A stretch of DNA of 42,273 nt. Origin: Actinomycetes bacterium (lineage in GTDB: Bacteria > Actinomycetota > Aquicultoria > UBA3085 > Oleimmundimicrobiaceae). The DNA is taken from contig JAUWKI010000010.1 in NCBI GenBank assembly GCA_030614255.1, positions 1-42,273 of the forward strand, read 5' to 3'. The stretch's first letter is position 1. Every line of letters starts with the position of its first letter. This document shows positions 16,483 through 25,336 of this stretch, piece by piece. The notes beneath the pieces are model-generated. The model did not search any database and was not told the origin of the DNA. It worked only from the letters and a program-made list of their open reading frames with translations. The position numbers and the translations under genes are program-made.

Positions 16483-16722
16483 TTAATTTGCCTCAATCCA
16501 TTTTTTAATTTCTTCCTTGCTTGGTATTTTACCTGCCACTTTTACCTCTCCTTCGATGACAAGAGCGGGGGTCACCATGGCACCATAGTCCATAATTTCA
16601 TCAATGTCCGTCACTTTAACTACTTTTGCTGAAACACCAAGCTCGCTAACAGCTTCTTCTGCTAATTTGGTCAGTTTTTTACATTTCGAGCATCCCATCC
16701 CTAAAATTTTAATCTCAAACAT
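16483..16722 (-). CDS. Small thioredoxin-like redox protein (CSKC)
   Basis: A 79-residue protein of the redox-active disulfide protein 2 family: FEIKILGMGCSKCKKL with a CxxC active site at about 10-13, MVTPALVIEGEVKVAGKIPS containing the cis-proline, and no signal sequence, so it acts in the cytoplasm. Perfect AGGAGG precedes ATG. It follows the permease by 23 bases. Members are often encoded next to DUF318 permeases, and may provide reducing power or regulate the permease. Confidence 0.9.
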   Translation of the reverse strand: MFEIKILGMGCSKCKKLTKLAEEAVSELGVSAKVVKVTDIDEIMDYGAMVTPALVIEGEVKVAGKIPSKEEIKKWIEAN

Positions 16723-16745
16723 ATAGAAAACACCTCCTTAATTTT

Positions 16746-17798
16746 TCATCCCATTATTGCCCCAAACAAGAGACCAGCAACCGTCGAAAAAACAACCACT
16801 AGCGAAACGAAAGTTAACATCTTTTTGGTGCCGATTATTCTTTGAATAGCCAACATTGAGGGAAGTGAAAGAGCCGGGCCGGCTAGAAGTAAAGTTAAAG
16901 CTGGCCCCCTTCCCATCCCCAAATTCAAAAGCGTTTTGATGATAGGAACTTCGGTTAGAGTAGCAAAATACATGAACACCCCGGAAATAGAGGCGATAAA
17001 GTTGCCCATGAAGGTATTCCCCCCGACAAATCTTCCTACCCAAGCAGGCGGAAGAAGCACCCCTATAACTCCTGCAAAGAAAACCCCTATAAGAAGAACG
17101 GGTACTATGAGCTTTATCAAGTTCCAAGTTTCTGAAAGCCACATATTAATTTCACTTCTCTCAAACCAGTAAAGAGACATATAAACAACAAAGAAGATTT
17201 CAGCAATAACAAAAGGCCACTTGATGAAGTTGGCAAATTTGGAAGTAGCAGTAAGAAGAATTAGCACCAGAGTTACGATAAAGACAAGCCGGCCTAAATC
17301 ATTCCCCTTTTCGTTATCCATAGCATTAAATATTGGCATTTCCTTATTCTTTTGATTTTCTTCTTTCCGATAAATAATGGCCATCATAAGACCTATTGCC
17401 ACCGCAAATAGGACAGCCAGGATTGCTCGAGCTAAGCCAAGTTCAGGACCAAGAAGGCGAGCTGTATAGATGATAGCAAGAATATTAATTGCGGGGCCTG
17501 AGTAAAGGAATGCGATTGCTGGTCCAAGACCAGCCCCTCGTTTATTAATTCCCGCGAAGAGGGGCAACACTGTGCAAGAACATACGGCAAGTATTGCACC
17601 TGAGACCGAGGCTATACTATATGAGAGAAACTTATTAGCATCAGGACCAAAATACTTCATCACAGAATCCTTGGAGATAAAATTAGCAATAGCTCCTGCG
17701 ATAAAAAAAGCGGGGATTAAACAAGTTAAGGTATGATGCCAGACATAATCAATCAATGCCTGCCAGCCACCCAAGAAAATAGATTGCCAGGTAATCAT
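16746..17798 (-). CDS. ArsP/DUF318-family permease
   Basis: The 350-residue protein with about eight to ten hydrophobic segments belongs to PF03773 (ArsP, SO_0444-type exporters). The conserved cysteine motif AVCSCTVLPLFAGI (about 55-68) and YSGPAINILAI are present, and MYFATLTEVPIIKTLLNLGM marks the second repeat. Some members export trivalent organoarsenicals; others are linked to Cu/Zn or have no known substrate. With arsM in the same cluster, efflux of methylated arsenicals is reasonable. I use ATG 17798, with GGGAGG upstream, one base after the arsR stop; the TTG at 17816 has no site. Confidence 0.88.
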   Translation of the reverse strand: MITWQSIFLGGWQALIDYVWHHTLTCLIPAFFIAGAIANFISKDSVMKYFGPDANKFLSYSIASVSGAILAVCSCTVLPLFAGINKRGAGLGPAIAFLYSGPAINILAIIYTARLLGPELGLARAILAVLFAVAIGLMMAIIYRKEENQKNKEMPIFNAMDNEKGNDLGRLVFIVTLVLILLTATSKFANFIKWPFVIAEIFFVVYMSLYWFERSEINMWLSETWNLIKLIVPVLLIGVFFAGVIGVLLPPAWVGRFVGGNTFMGNFIASISGVFMYFATLTEVPIIKTLLNLGMGRGPALTLLLAGPALSLPSMLAIQRIIGTKKMLTFVSLVVVFSTVAGLLFGAIMG

Positions 17799-17799
17799 T

Positions 17800-18111
17800 T
17801 TATCCTCCCAAAACAATTTCTCTATAGAGTTCGGTTAAATAAGAAATTTTTTCATCGTTTAACCGATAGTGGACCCATTTGCCTTCGCGCCTGGCAATTA
17901 CGAGCTCTGCTTCACGAAGGATCTTTAAATGGTGCGAAGTAAGATTTTGCGGGAGATTTAGCGTCTCGTGAATCTCACAAACACAACGTTCCCCATGTTT
18001 TAAAAGACACAAAATTTTCAATCGATTTTCATCGGAAATGATTTTCAAATACTCTGCCAGTTCCCCCAGCTTTTCCTTCTCAATTTTGCAATTAACTTGG
18101 GAATTTTCCAT
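17800..18111 (-). CDS. arsR: ArsR-family metalloregulatory repressor
   Basis: The 103-residue SmtB/ArsR winged-helix protein has the metalloid-binding GERCVCEIHE motif (CxC in helix alpha3, about 41-50), recognition segment QNLTSHHLKILREAEL, and wing KWVHYRLND. Cys8 may be a third thiol ligand. Binding of As(III) would release it from DNA. GAGGT precedes ATG. A perfect 13-bp inverted repeat overlapping its promoter is the probable operator. It heads the arsP-trx-DGC-tlp-ccdA operon. Confidence 0.93.
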   Translation of the reverse strand: MENSQVNCKIEKEKLGELAEYLKIISDENRLKILCLLKHGERCVCEIHETLNLPQNLTSHHLKILREAELVIARREGKWVHYRLNDEKISYLTELYREIVLGG

Positions 18112-18128
18112 AATACCTCATATCAATT

Positions 18129-18160
18129 AATATTATATCAATACCTATTGATATAATATT
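18129..18160. promoter_or_regulatory. ArsR operator, perfect 13-bp inverted repeat
   Basis: AATATTATATCAA (18129-18141) and TTGATATAATATT (18148-18160) are exact inverse complements around a 6-base spacer TACCTA. The ATCAA...TTGAT core fits ArsR-family sites. It covers the -10 element of the arsR promoter. A further half-site-like TATCAATT precedes it at 18121. Confidence 0.85.
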
Positions 18161-18181
18161 AAAATTTATTCCCCTAGTCAA
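18153..18181 (-). promoter_or_regulatory. Promoter of the arsR operon
   Basis: Minus-strand TTGACT (18181-18176), a 17-base spacer and TATTAT (18158-18153). The -10 falls inside the operator, so bound ArsR would block polymerase. Confidence 0.75.
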
Positions 18182-18260
18182 TATTTTTCTAAGGGAAATT
18201 TCAGAGTGGTGTGTCTAATGACAGGCAGTCAAAAATATATGTTCTGGGTTGAGGAAATGG

Positions 18261-18336
<76 letters not shown>

Positions 18337-18424
18337 AAACTAAATACCTGGCCACATAGCGACATAGTGACATGGAGCTATAAAAACTATGTTACCAAAT
18401 TACCATGTATCTACGTAACTAATG

Positions 18425-18503
18425 TGGCGGGAGCGACGGGATTTGAACCCGCGATCTCTGGCTTGACAGGCCAGTGTGTTAAACCTAGCTACACCACGCC
18501 CCC
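18425..18503 (-). tRNA. tRNA-Asp (GTC)
   Basis: Acceptor GGGGGCG pairs with CGCTCCC (one G-U), anticodon stem CTGGC/GCCAG around loop CTGTCAA, discriminator G as usual for Asp, encoded CCA. Confidence 0.94.
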
Positions 18504-18596
18504 AAAACTTCGGTTAATATTAAATAGTTGATAATTCATAAATAAAAACTCTTAAGTGCTTTTTTACCATAAACCACTAACTATAAACTGCCTTTT

Positions 18597-18671
18597 TGGT
18601 GGGCGATGCAGGATTTGAACCTGCGACCCCCTGCTTGTAAGGCAGGTGCTCTCCCGCTGAGCCAATCGCCC
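18597..18671 (-). tRNA. tRNA-Val (TAC)
   Basis: Acceptor GGGCGAT/ATCGCCC, anticodon stem CCTGC/GCAGG around loop CTTACAA, T-loop TTCAAAT, discriminator A and encoded CCA. Confidence 0.96.
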
Positions 18672-18781
18672 CATTAGTCTATAGTTTATTAGTTCACAGT
18701 CGAGAGTGAAAGCTTTTTTATTATTATAAAACTTTATTTTAATTTTACTATCGACTACCGACTCCGTACACCCGACTATTC

Positions 18782-18898
18782 AAATTGGTGCCCCACCAGG
18801 AGGAATGCCTGGCGTCACCCATTTCAATTCCCTAAATTGGTGCCCCACCAGGAGGAATGCCTGGCGTCACCCATTTCAATTCCCTAAATTGGTGCCCC
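18782..18898 (-). repeat. Two 52-bp tandem repeats mimicking the tRNA-Glu 3' end
   Basis: A 52-base unit occurs exactly at 18782-18833 and 18834-18885, and its first 13 bases recur at the 3' end of tRNA-Glu (18886-18898). Read on the minus strand each unit ends CCAGG-CATTCCT-CCTGG-TGGGGC-A-CCA: a 5-bp stem with a 7-base loop followed by an acceptor-like strand, discriminator and CCA, i.e. the shape of a tRNA 3' quarter. There is no matching 5' half. Origin by duplication at the tRNA trailer is likely. Confidence 0.8.
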
Positions 18899-18965
18899 CA
18901 GGGGAATTCGAATCCCCGCCGCAGCCTTGAAAGGGCTGTGTCCTAGGCCCCTAGACGATGGGGGC
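18890..18965 (-). tRNA. tRNA-Glu (TTC)
   Basis: Acceptor GCCCCCA/TGGGGGC, anticodon stem CAGCC/GGCTG around loop CTTTCAA, T-loop TTCGAAT, encoded CCA. Followed directly by the tandem tRNA-3'-like repeats. Confidence 0.96.
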
Positions 18966-19045
18966 ATACTTGATACCTAATTACATAGCAACATGGCAAC
19001 CTAGTTTTATATCACCACATCACAATATCCTTATATCACTAGAAA

Positions 19046-19121
19046 TGGTGAGCCGTGAAGGACTCGAACCTTCGACACCCGGATTAAAAGTCCGGTGCTC
19101 TACCAACTGAGCTAACGGCCC
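19046..19121 (-). tRNA. tRNA-Lys (TTT)
   Basis: Acceptor GGGCCGT/ACGGCTC with one G-U, anticodon stem CCGGA/TCCGG around loop CTTTTAA, T-loop TTCGAGT, encoded CCA. A broken copy lies immediately upstream. Confidence 0.96.
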
Positions 19122-19142
19122 AAAATTAACTATTTCAACAAC

Positions 19143-19243
19143 TTCGACACTACCATAAAACTGAGGTGCTCTATCCCTCGGTCTTCGACCTACGGGACCC
19201 CGGAGGCCTTGCCAGGCCGAGGGGCCAACTGAGCTAACGGCCC
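19143..19243 (-). pseudogene. Broken tRNA-Lys with a palindromic insertion in the D-loop
   Basis: The minus strand starts with GGGCCGTTAGCTCAGTTGG (19243-19225), identical to the 5' end of the intact tRNA-Lys. A 51-base insertion (19224-19174) follows, then TAGAGCACC (19173-19165) resumes at the right place. Beyond that only scattered identity remains (TTTTA, TGTCGAAG); the anticodon stem and T-arm are lost. The insert is bounded by CCCTCGG/CCGAGGG inverted repeats, with GGCC/GGCC inside. Not expected to yield a functional tRNA. Confidence 0.8.
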
Positions 19244-19488
19244 ATATAGTTATTAGTCATTAGTTATTAGTTATCAGCCAAAATCTTAAAACCTACAGCC
19301 AACAGCTAAAAATAAATGGGACAAGAATAAATCACCAAACCAAGTGGCACAACTCTGTACCAAGTACTTGAAAAACTACCAATATAAACCACTAACTATC
19401 AACAATTTTAATTTTACACAACAGACAGAAGGGTATCAATCAAAACTCAGGCTGTCAAGAATTTTTTGCAGTTAGAACGCTATTAAAA
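19244..19488. repeat. Spacer upstream of tRNAs, downstream of purH
   Basis: Starts with degenerate TAGTTATTAGTCATTAG-type words and CAGCCAACAGCT, members of the dispersed low-complexity family; the rest is AT-rich. No strong terminator for the purine operon and no obvious tRNA promoter are visible. Confidence 0.5.
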
Positions 19489-21042
19489 CTAGTGACGGAA
19501 ATGTCTTTTGCCAGTAAACACCATGGCAATTTTATGTTCATTACAAGCGGTGATAACTTCCTCGTCACGCATTGAGCCACCCGGCTGAATTATCGCTTTA
19601 ATTCCTGCCTTAGCCAGAGCATCTATCGAGTCCCTAAAGGGGAAGAAGGCATCGGAAGCCACTATGGCATCCTTACATGCTTTTGCGCCACCCGCTTTCT
19701 TTATGGCAAGTTCCGACGAGTCCACTCTGCTCATCTGACCAGCTCCAACGCCAACTGCCTGTAAATCTCTAACTACCAAAATGGCATTGGATTTTATGTG
19801 CTTAGCAACTCTCCAACTAAACAGCAAATCTTCCCATTCTTCTTCCGTGGGCTGAGTTTCTGTCACAACCTTCATATCTTTACGGTCATCCATGCTTGTA
19901 TCCGCATCCTGTAACAAAATTCCGCCATCCACCCGTTTGATATCTATTGCGGAAGTTAAACCTTCCCTTTCTTCCCCCATGTACATCAAGCGAATGTTCT
20001 TCTTCTGAGTAAGTATCTCCAGCGCTTCTTCCAAAAAGGCGGGAGCAATTACCGCTTCCACAAAGGTCGAAGCAATTTTTTCCGCAACCGTAACATCTAC
20101 CGTCCTATTCAAAGCAACAACACTGCCGAAGGCGGAGACAGGGTCAACCGCGTGAGCTTTCTCATACGCTATCGCGACATCATCACCAAGAGCCACTCCA
20201 CAGGGGTTGGTATGTTTTATAACCGCCGCCGCGGGCACAGTGAATTCGCGACAAAGCGACCACGCCGCATCTAAATCAAGAATGTTATTATAAGAAAGTT
20301 CTTTGCCGTGGAGCTTTTTAGCAAAGACCAAAGAATGTTTTGGAGGATTAATTTCTTTGTAATATGCCGCTCTTTGATGAGGATTCTCGCCATAACGTAA
20401 ATCTTGAATTTTTTCGAAGTTTAGATTTAATAGAGAAGGGAAATCTTCTTTACCGTAGAGATATTGGCTAATTATCGCATCGTATTCCGCCGTTAATCTA
20501 AAGACTTCCTTTGCCAGTTTTAATCTTGTGGCCCTCGATGTCCCTCCATCATCTTTCCTCATCTCGGAGATGACTTCATCGTAGCTTTCAGGGTTAACAA
20601 CAACCGCAACTCCTTCAAAATTCTTTGCGGCCGAGCGCAACATCGATGGTCCGCCTATATCTATCTGTTCAATGGCCTCAGCCATCGTTACACCCTTCTT
20701 TGCTATCGTTTCAGCAAAGGGGTAGAGATTTACCACCACCATGTCGATGGGTTTTATGCCATGCTCTTTAATCTGCTCCATATGCTCATTGCTGTCCCTT
20801 ATAGCCAATAGACCGCCGTGTATTGCAGGGTGGAGAGTCTTCACTCGACCATCAAGCATCTCTGGAAAATTGGTCACATCGGATATTCCTGTAACCTCTA
20901 TTCCAGCACTTTTTAAAGCTTTCGCGGTCCCACCGGTTGAAATTATCTCAACGTCAAAACTCTTTAAAACTTTTGCAAAATCTACAATACCTTCTTTATT
21001 GGAGACACTTATAAGTACTCTTTTTACCTTAACTTTATCCAT
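19489..21042 (-). CDS. purH: Bifunctional AICAR transformylase / IMP cyclohydrolase
   Basis: PurH performs the last two steps to IMP. The N-terminal MGS-like cyclohydrolase domain (about 1-200) shows [23 protein letters not shown] and [13 protein letters not shown]; the AICAR transformylase domain (about 200-517) shows [24 protein letters not shown] and the catalytic IKHTNPCG. Length 517 is normal. Its ATG overlaps the purN stop (TAATG) with AAGGGGAA upstream. Last gene of the purine operon. Confidence 0.97.
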   Translation of the reverse strand: MDKVKVKRVLISVSNKEGIVDFAKVLKSFDVEIISTGGTAKALKSAGIEVTGISDVTNFPEMLDGRVKTLHPAIHGGLLAIRDSNEHMEQIKEHGIKPIDMVVVNLYPFAETIAKKGVTMAEAIEQIDIGGPSMLRSAAKNFEGVAVVVNPESYDEVISEMRKDDGGTSRATRLKLAKEVFRLTAEYDAIISQYLYGKEDFPSLLNLNFEKIQDLRYGENPHQRAAYYKEINPPKHSLVFAKKLHGKELSYNNILDLDAAWSLCREFTVPAAAVIKHTNPCGVALGDDVAIAYEKAHAVDPVSAFGSVVALNRTVDVTVAEKIASTFVEAVIAPAFLEEALEILTQKKNIRLMYMGEEREGLTSAIDIKRVDGGILLQDADTSMDDRKDMKVVTETQPTEEEWEDLLFSWRVAKHIKSNAILVVRDLQAVGVGAGQMSRVDSSELAIKKAGGAKACKDAIVASDAFFPFRDSIDALAKAGIKAIIQPGGSMRDEEVITACNEHKIAMVFTGKRHFRH

Positions 21043-21668
21043 TACAGTTCCCCTTTCTCCAATATCTTCACTCTTCTACCCTCTATCTTAAGTCTCCTTT
21101 CGGCAAAAAGCTTAATGGCCTCAGGGTAAATTCTATACTCAGCTTGATGAATTCGATTGTGAAGAGTTTCAACGGTGTCATTCTCTACAACAGGAACAGC
21201 TTCTTGGAATATTATAGGGCCCGTATCCAACCCCTCATCAACAAAATGCACCGTAACACCCGAAACTTTAACTCCATAATCCAATGCGTCTTTGACACTA
21301 TGTGTACCCGGGAAAGAAGGAAGAAGCGCTGGATGAATGTTCATTATCTTTCCTTCAAAGGCACGTACAAATTCTGGCCCCACCAATAGCATGTAGCCCG
21401 CCAAAATTACCAAATCAATCTCGTTTTCACGCAAAATGGAGATGAGTTCCCTATCATAATCCGTCCTCGATTTAAAACCACTTTTATTTACAAAAACTGC
21501 CTTTATGTTGTGTTTTCTTGCACGCTCCAAAGCATAGGCATCGGAGACATTACTTATGACAATAGTCACATCTGCAGGGACTTCACCCGACTCACACGCA
21601 TCGATAATCGCTTGAAGATTTGTCCCGCTACCTGAGACCAAAATGACCAACCTGGTTTTTCTAGACAT
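21042..21668 (-). CDS. purN: Phosphoribosylglycinamide formyltransferase
   Basis: PurN formylates GAR with 10-formyl-THF. Motifs: [11 protein letters not shown] near the start, [11 protein letters not shown], the catalytic [13 protein letters not shown] and [14 protein letters not shown] with the active-site Asp. I use ATG 21668 (208 residues; [13 protein letters not shown]), with AAAGGAGAA upstream, overlapping the purM stop by 8 bases. The longer frame to 21701 has no homology in its extra residues. Confidence 0.96.
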   Translation of the reverse strand: MSRKTRLVILVSGSGTNLQAIIDACESGEVPADVTIVISNVSDAYALERARKHNIKAVFVNKSGFKSRTDYDRELISILRENEIDLVILAGYMLLVGPEFVRAFEGKIMNIHPALLPSFPGTHSVKDALDYGVKVSGVTVHFVDEGLDTGPIIFQEAVPVVENDTVETLHNRIHQAEYRIYPEAIKLFAERRLKIEGRRVKILEKGEL

Positions 21669-22701
21669 AAGCCACTTCTCCTTTGCCCAAAACAACTTCA
21701 CCTATTCTAAAAACCTTTTCTCTCTCTTTACTTAAAAATTCTATTAATGAAGAAGCTTCCTTAGGTGAGGTTATAATCACCATGCCCACACCCATATTGA
21801 AAGTCTTGAGCATCTCTTCTTCATCGATTTTCCCTATTTCTTGGATAAGTTCAAAAATGGGAGGAGTATCCCAGGAAGATAGGTTAATTTTTGCATCATA
21901 ATTTTCAGGTAAGATCCTCGGAACATTTTCGGTGATTCCGCCACCGGTGATATGAGCCATACCCTTTATCTCACATTGTTTTATGGCCTTCAAAACTGAG
22001 GAAACATAAATTTTGGTCGGTTTAAGAAGTTCTTCACCCAAGGTACAACCCAATTCAGTTAAATTTTTATTCAAGGAGTGATTTCCCTCTTCGAGAAAGA
22101 CTTTTCGCACCAACGAATAGCCATTGCTGTGAAGACCCGAGGATGCAAGGCCGAGGACTTTATCGCCCTCCCTAATCCCAGATCCATCAATAATTTCATT
22201 TCTATCAACAACGCCTACGCAAAATCCCGCTAAATCGTAATCTTCGGGAGCCATAACACCAGGATGCTCAGCCGTTTCTCCTCCCAAAAGAGCACAACCC
22301 GCCATCCTGCAGCCAGAAGCTATACCAGCAACAATTTGAGCAACCTTCTCTGGAATAAGTTTACCTATCGCAATATAATCCAAAAAGAAAAGTGGCTCCG
22401 CGCCGGAAACCAGAATATCGTCAACACACATAGCAACCAGGTCTATTCCGACAGTATCATGCTTATCAATCATTTGAGCAATTTTCAGCTTGGTTCCCAC
22501 GCCATCCGTACCGGAAACTAAAACGGGTTCTTTGTACGCGGCTTTATTAAAACCAAAAAGCCCACCGAATCCCCCTATCTCGGTGAGCACCTCAGAACGG
22601 AATGTGGATTTTACCTCTTCCTTCATGAGTTCAACTGCTTTTGCGCCTGCCCCAGTGTCCACACCGGCCTGCTTGTAGGTAATTTTTTTTGATTTTTCCA
22701 T
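21661..22701 (-). CDS. purM: Phosphoribosylformylglycinamidine cyclo-ligase (AIR synthetase)
   Basis: PurM closes the imidazole ring using ATP. Typical blocks: [62 protein letters not shown] and [15 protein letters not shown] 22701 gives 346 residues and lies 11 bases after the purF stop; TTG 22710 is the alternative. Structural relative of HypE elsewhere in this window. Confidence 0.97.
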   Translation of the reverse strand: MEKSKKITYKQAGVDTGAGAKAVELMKEEVKSTFRSEVLTEIGGFGGLFGFNKAAYKEPVLVSGTDGVGTKLKIAQMIDKHDTVGIDLVAMCVDDILVSGAEPLFFLDYIAIGKLIPEKVAQIVAGIASGCRMAGCALLGGETAEHPGVMAPEDYDLAGFCVGVVDRNEIIDGSGIREGDKVLGLASSGLHSNGYSLVRKVFLEEGNHSLNKNLTELGCTLGEELLKPTKIYVSSVLKAIKQCEIKGMAHITGGGITENVPRILPENYDAKINLSSWDTPPIFELIQEIGKIDEEEMLKTFNMGVGMVIITSPKEASSLIEFLSKEREKVFRIGEVVLGKGEVAYV

Positions 22702-22712
22702 ACCCCACAACC

Positions 22713-24170
22713 CTATTTGCTTTTTACTGGAATCTCCAGCATCTGCTTGCTCAATCTGTGCTCTTTGGGAATCTTAATTGGATAAACCCCGTCAAAACAA
22801 GCTGTACAAAACATCCCTCGTGGTTTTCCGGTGGAACCGACCAACCCTTCCAAACTCAAATACCCAAGACTATCGACACCAATAAAATCTCTAATTTCAT
22901 CCACGTTCATGCGAGAAGCAATTAACTCATCCTTTTTAGCCGTATCTATTCCATAAAAACACGGGCACTTAACAGGCGGCGAACTAATCCGCATATGTAT
23001 CTCTTTCGCACCCGCCTCTCTTAAAAGACTCACAATCTTTTTACTCGTGGTCCCCCTTACAATAGAATCATCTACCATAACAAGACGCTTGTTTTTTATG
23101 ACTTCCTTGAGAGGATTGAGCTTCATCCTGACACCAATTTGCCTGGTACTTTGAGCCGGCTGAATAAAAGTTCTGCCCACATAGCGGTTCTTTATCATCC
23201 CTTCTCCAAAAGGGATCCCCGAACTTTGGGCGTAACCTACTGCAGCCGATCTGCCCGAGTCCGGAACGGGTATTACCATGTCGGCCTCGGCCGGGCACTC
23301 CTTTGCCAACTTTCTCCCCATCTCATTGCGAGCATTATGAAGGAGCTTTTTGTAAAGCAAGCTATCGGGTCTTGCGAAATATACAAACTCGAAGATACAA
23401 AGAGAGGATTTGTCTGTAGAGACAACCCCTTCTGAGTGAAGTCCATCTTCGTCCACTATAACAATTTCCCCGGGTTCAATATCCCTTAAAAATTGGGCTC
23501 CGATAATATCAAAAGCACACGTCTCAGAAGCCATAACATAATTATCTCCAAGCTTACCTAAGGAAAGTGGCCTGACACCATACGAATCTCTAAAACCTAT
23601 AAGCTTATCTTCGGTGACAATTACCACAGAATAAGCGCCCTTAAGCAATTCCATAGTTTTTTCGATGCCTTTTTCTATGCTCTCTTTAGAAAAATTGGCA
23701 ATCAATCCGGCAATGATTTCGCTATCGCTGGTCGATCTGAACCTATTTCCATTTTGGGTAAGCATCTTCCGAAGTTCTGCCGAATTTACTAGGTTGCCAT
23801 TGTGAGCTAAGGCGAGGGTGCCATTGCGATATGTCTTGTGTATGGGTTGAGCGTTTTCCCAATGATTGGAACCTGTTGTCGAATACCTTGTGTGTCCTAT
23901 GGCAATTTTACCTGTGAGAGTAGATAAAATTTGTTCATTAAAAACCTGTGGGACCAGCCCCATGTCCTTAAAAACCAATACGTTGTTTTCATCAGAAACC
24001 GCAATTCCCGCGCTCTCTTGACCCCGATGTTGCAAAGCATATAAACCGAAGTAAGTGAGTCTGGCCACATCTTCTTTTGGCGCATAGATTCCAAAGACAC
24101 CACATGCTTCCTCAAAACGATCAGGCGCAAGACGGTTAAACTTAATCTCCTCGATACATTTTTTATCCAA
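22713..24170 (-). CDS. purF: Amidophosphoribosyltransferase
   Basis: PurF makes phosphoribosylamine from PRPP and glutamine, the committed step. A 22-residue propeptide precedes the nucleophile in [12 protein letters not shown] (Cys23), so it is the Bacillus type that is processed. Ntn glutaminase motifs [11 protein letters not shown] and GHTRYSTTG are followed by the PRPP loop [15 protein letters not shown]. The 4Fe-4S ligand cysteines are present: [22 protein letters not shown] and FCTACFDG, suggesting oxygen-sensitive stability. Start is TTG with GAGGTGA upstream. 485 residues, normal. Confidence 0.97.
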   Translation of the reverse strand: MDKKCIEEIKFNRLAPDRFEEACGVFGIYAPKEDVARLTYFGLYALQHRGQESAGIAVSDENNVLVFKDMGLVPQVFNEQILSTLTGKIAIGHTRYSTTGSNHWENAQPIHKTYRNGTLALAHNGNLVNSAELRKMLTQNGNRFRSTSDSEIIAGLIANFSKESIEKGIEKTMELLKGAYSVVIVTEDKLIGFRDSYGVRPLSLGKLGDNYVMASETCAFDIIGAQFLRDIEPGEIVIVDEDGLHSEGVVSTDKSSLCIFEFVYFARPDSLLYKKLLHNARNEMGRKLAKECPAEADMVIPVPDSGRSAAVGYAQSSGIPFGEGMIKNRYVGRTFIQPAQSTRQIGVRMKLNPLKEVIKNKRLVMVDDSIVRGTTSKKIVSLLREAGAKEIHMRISSPPVKCPCFYGIDTAKKDELIASRMNVDEIRDFIGVDSLGYLSLEGLVGSTGKPRGMFCTACFDGVYPIKIPKEHRLSKQMLEIPVKSK

Positions 24171-24196
24171 TTCTTCACCTCAAACTTCTACCCTTT

Positions 24197-25000
24197 TTAA
24201 GCGAGTAGAAAATTTTCTCGAGCATATTCAACGGCATTCTTAAATAACTTCAAACCCGAGCCATCCCCAGAGATATCTTTTCGCGTCCATCTTGGATGAT
24301 GAGTCATTCTAATAAAATCTTCCGGATGCGGCATCATTCCAAATATTCTGCCCGTCTCATCACAGATGCCAGCAATATTCTGAACGGAACCGTTTGGGTT
24401 GAACGGATAGCCCGCAAAATCACCTTCCGCATCAACATACTCTACAACAACCTGTTGGTTCGAGCATACCTTGTCTAAAACTCCCTCGTCCTTTACAACA
24501 AATTTACCTTCTCCATGACACACCGGCACGTAGAGAAGGTCATTAATTCCTTTGGTGAAAATACAATTAGAATCCGAATTAATTTTCAAATATACCCAAC
24601 GGTCTTCAAATTTACCCGAGTCATTAAAAGTAAGAGTTGCCAGCCGATTTTTATAATTACCATCAAATCCCGGAAGAAGCCCGAGCTTAGCCATTATCTG
24701 GAAACCATTACATACACCAAAAACCAACTTCCCGTCAGAGATAAATTCGAGCACTTGGTCAAGCACTTTATATTTTAGTTTATTTGCTAAAACTTTCCCA
24801 GAGGCAATATCGTCACCAAAAGAAAAACCACCGGGAAGCATCAAAATTTGATATTCTTTTAACGTCTTTCTTCGAGAAGCAAGGGTATTAATGTGTACCC
24901 TTTCAACATCAGCACCTGCTTTCTCAAAAGCGTATACCGCATCGTAATCTCTGTTTATTCCCGCCGCTAAAAGAACACATACTTTAGGTTTATTCACCAT
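24197..25000 (-). CDS. purQ: Phosphoribosylformylglycinamidine synthase, glutaminase subunit PurQ
   Basis: Class I amidotransferase subunit that feeds ammonia to PurL. Catalytic residues: Cys in FGVCNGFQIM and the His-Glu pair in GMMPHPEDF; the early MLPGGFSFGDDIASGK is the PurQ signature. At 267 residues it is longer than Bacillus PurQ (about 227) and resembles the longer form seen in some archaea and bacteria. ATG 25000 or the GTG next to it could start. Separated from the purS-purL fusion by a 336-base repeat-filled gap. Confidence 0.95.
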   Translation of the reverse strand: MVNKPKVCVLLAAGINRDYDAVYAFEKAGADVERVHINTLASRRKTLKEYQILMLPGGFSFGDDIASGKVLANKLKYKVLDQVLEFISDGKLVFGVCNGFQIMAKLGLLPGFDGNYKNRLATLTFNDSGKFEDRWVYLKINSDSNCIFTKGINDLLYVPVCHGEGKFVVKDEGVLDKVCSNQQVVVEYVDAEGDFAGYPFNPNGSVQNIAGICDETGRIFGMMPHPEDFIRMTHHPRWTRKDISGDGSGLKLFKNAVEYARENFLLA

Positions 25001-25336
25001 TCAGCTCCCAGTCGCCAGCCATTCAATGCAAAAGTTAAATTTGTCTTAATTGTTTTCCTGCCTGCCGCAGGCACGGTATTTTCTCTTTCAATTTAAAATT
25101 TCCAATTTACAATCTTCAATTTCCAATTTTTTCCTTTACCCTTTACCCGTTCCCCTATACCAATCAGTCGGGAGTCTCTTAGTGGGGAGTCGGTAGTTTA
25201 TCGACCAAATTACTGATTTTACTATACCCCCCCATTCTATATTCTATATTCTATACTCCATACTCTAGACTCCATCAGCTATCTGCCATCAGCCATTAGC
25301 CCCGCCAGCGGCGGGCAAGCATCTGCCAACAGCTAG
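25001..25336. repeat. purL-purQ spacer built of dispersed repeats
   Basis: Contains a GC-rich palindrome (TGCCTGCCGCAGGCA, about 25061-25075), CAATTTCCAATTT-type words, AGTCGGGAGT and GGGGAGTCGGTAGT, then ACTGATTTTACTATA and a run of TCTATATTCTATACTCCATA words, and CTATCTGCCATCAGCCATTA. The central 25170-25290 part aligns by eye with 42075-42150 after ychF. No gene found. Confidence 0.75.

Noticed and set aside
18782-18898. CRISPR-like array
   Set aside because: Only two exact units plus a partial one, with no unique spacers and with tRNA-end homology; no cas genes nearby.
18782-19250. Integrated mobile element with att sites at tRNA ends
   Set aside because: The direct repeats are 52 bases apart with nothing between them, and no integrase or foreign gene is present.
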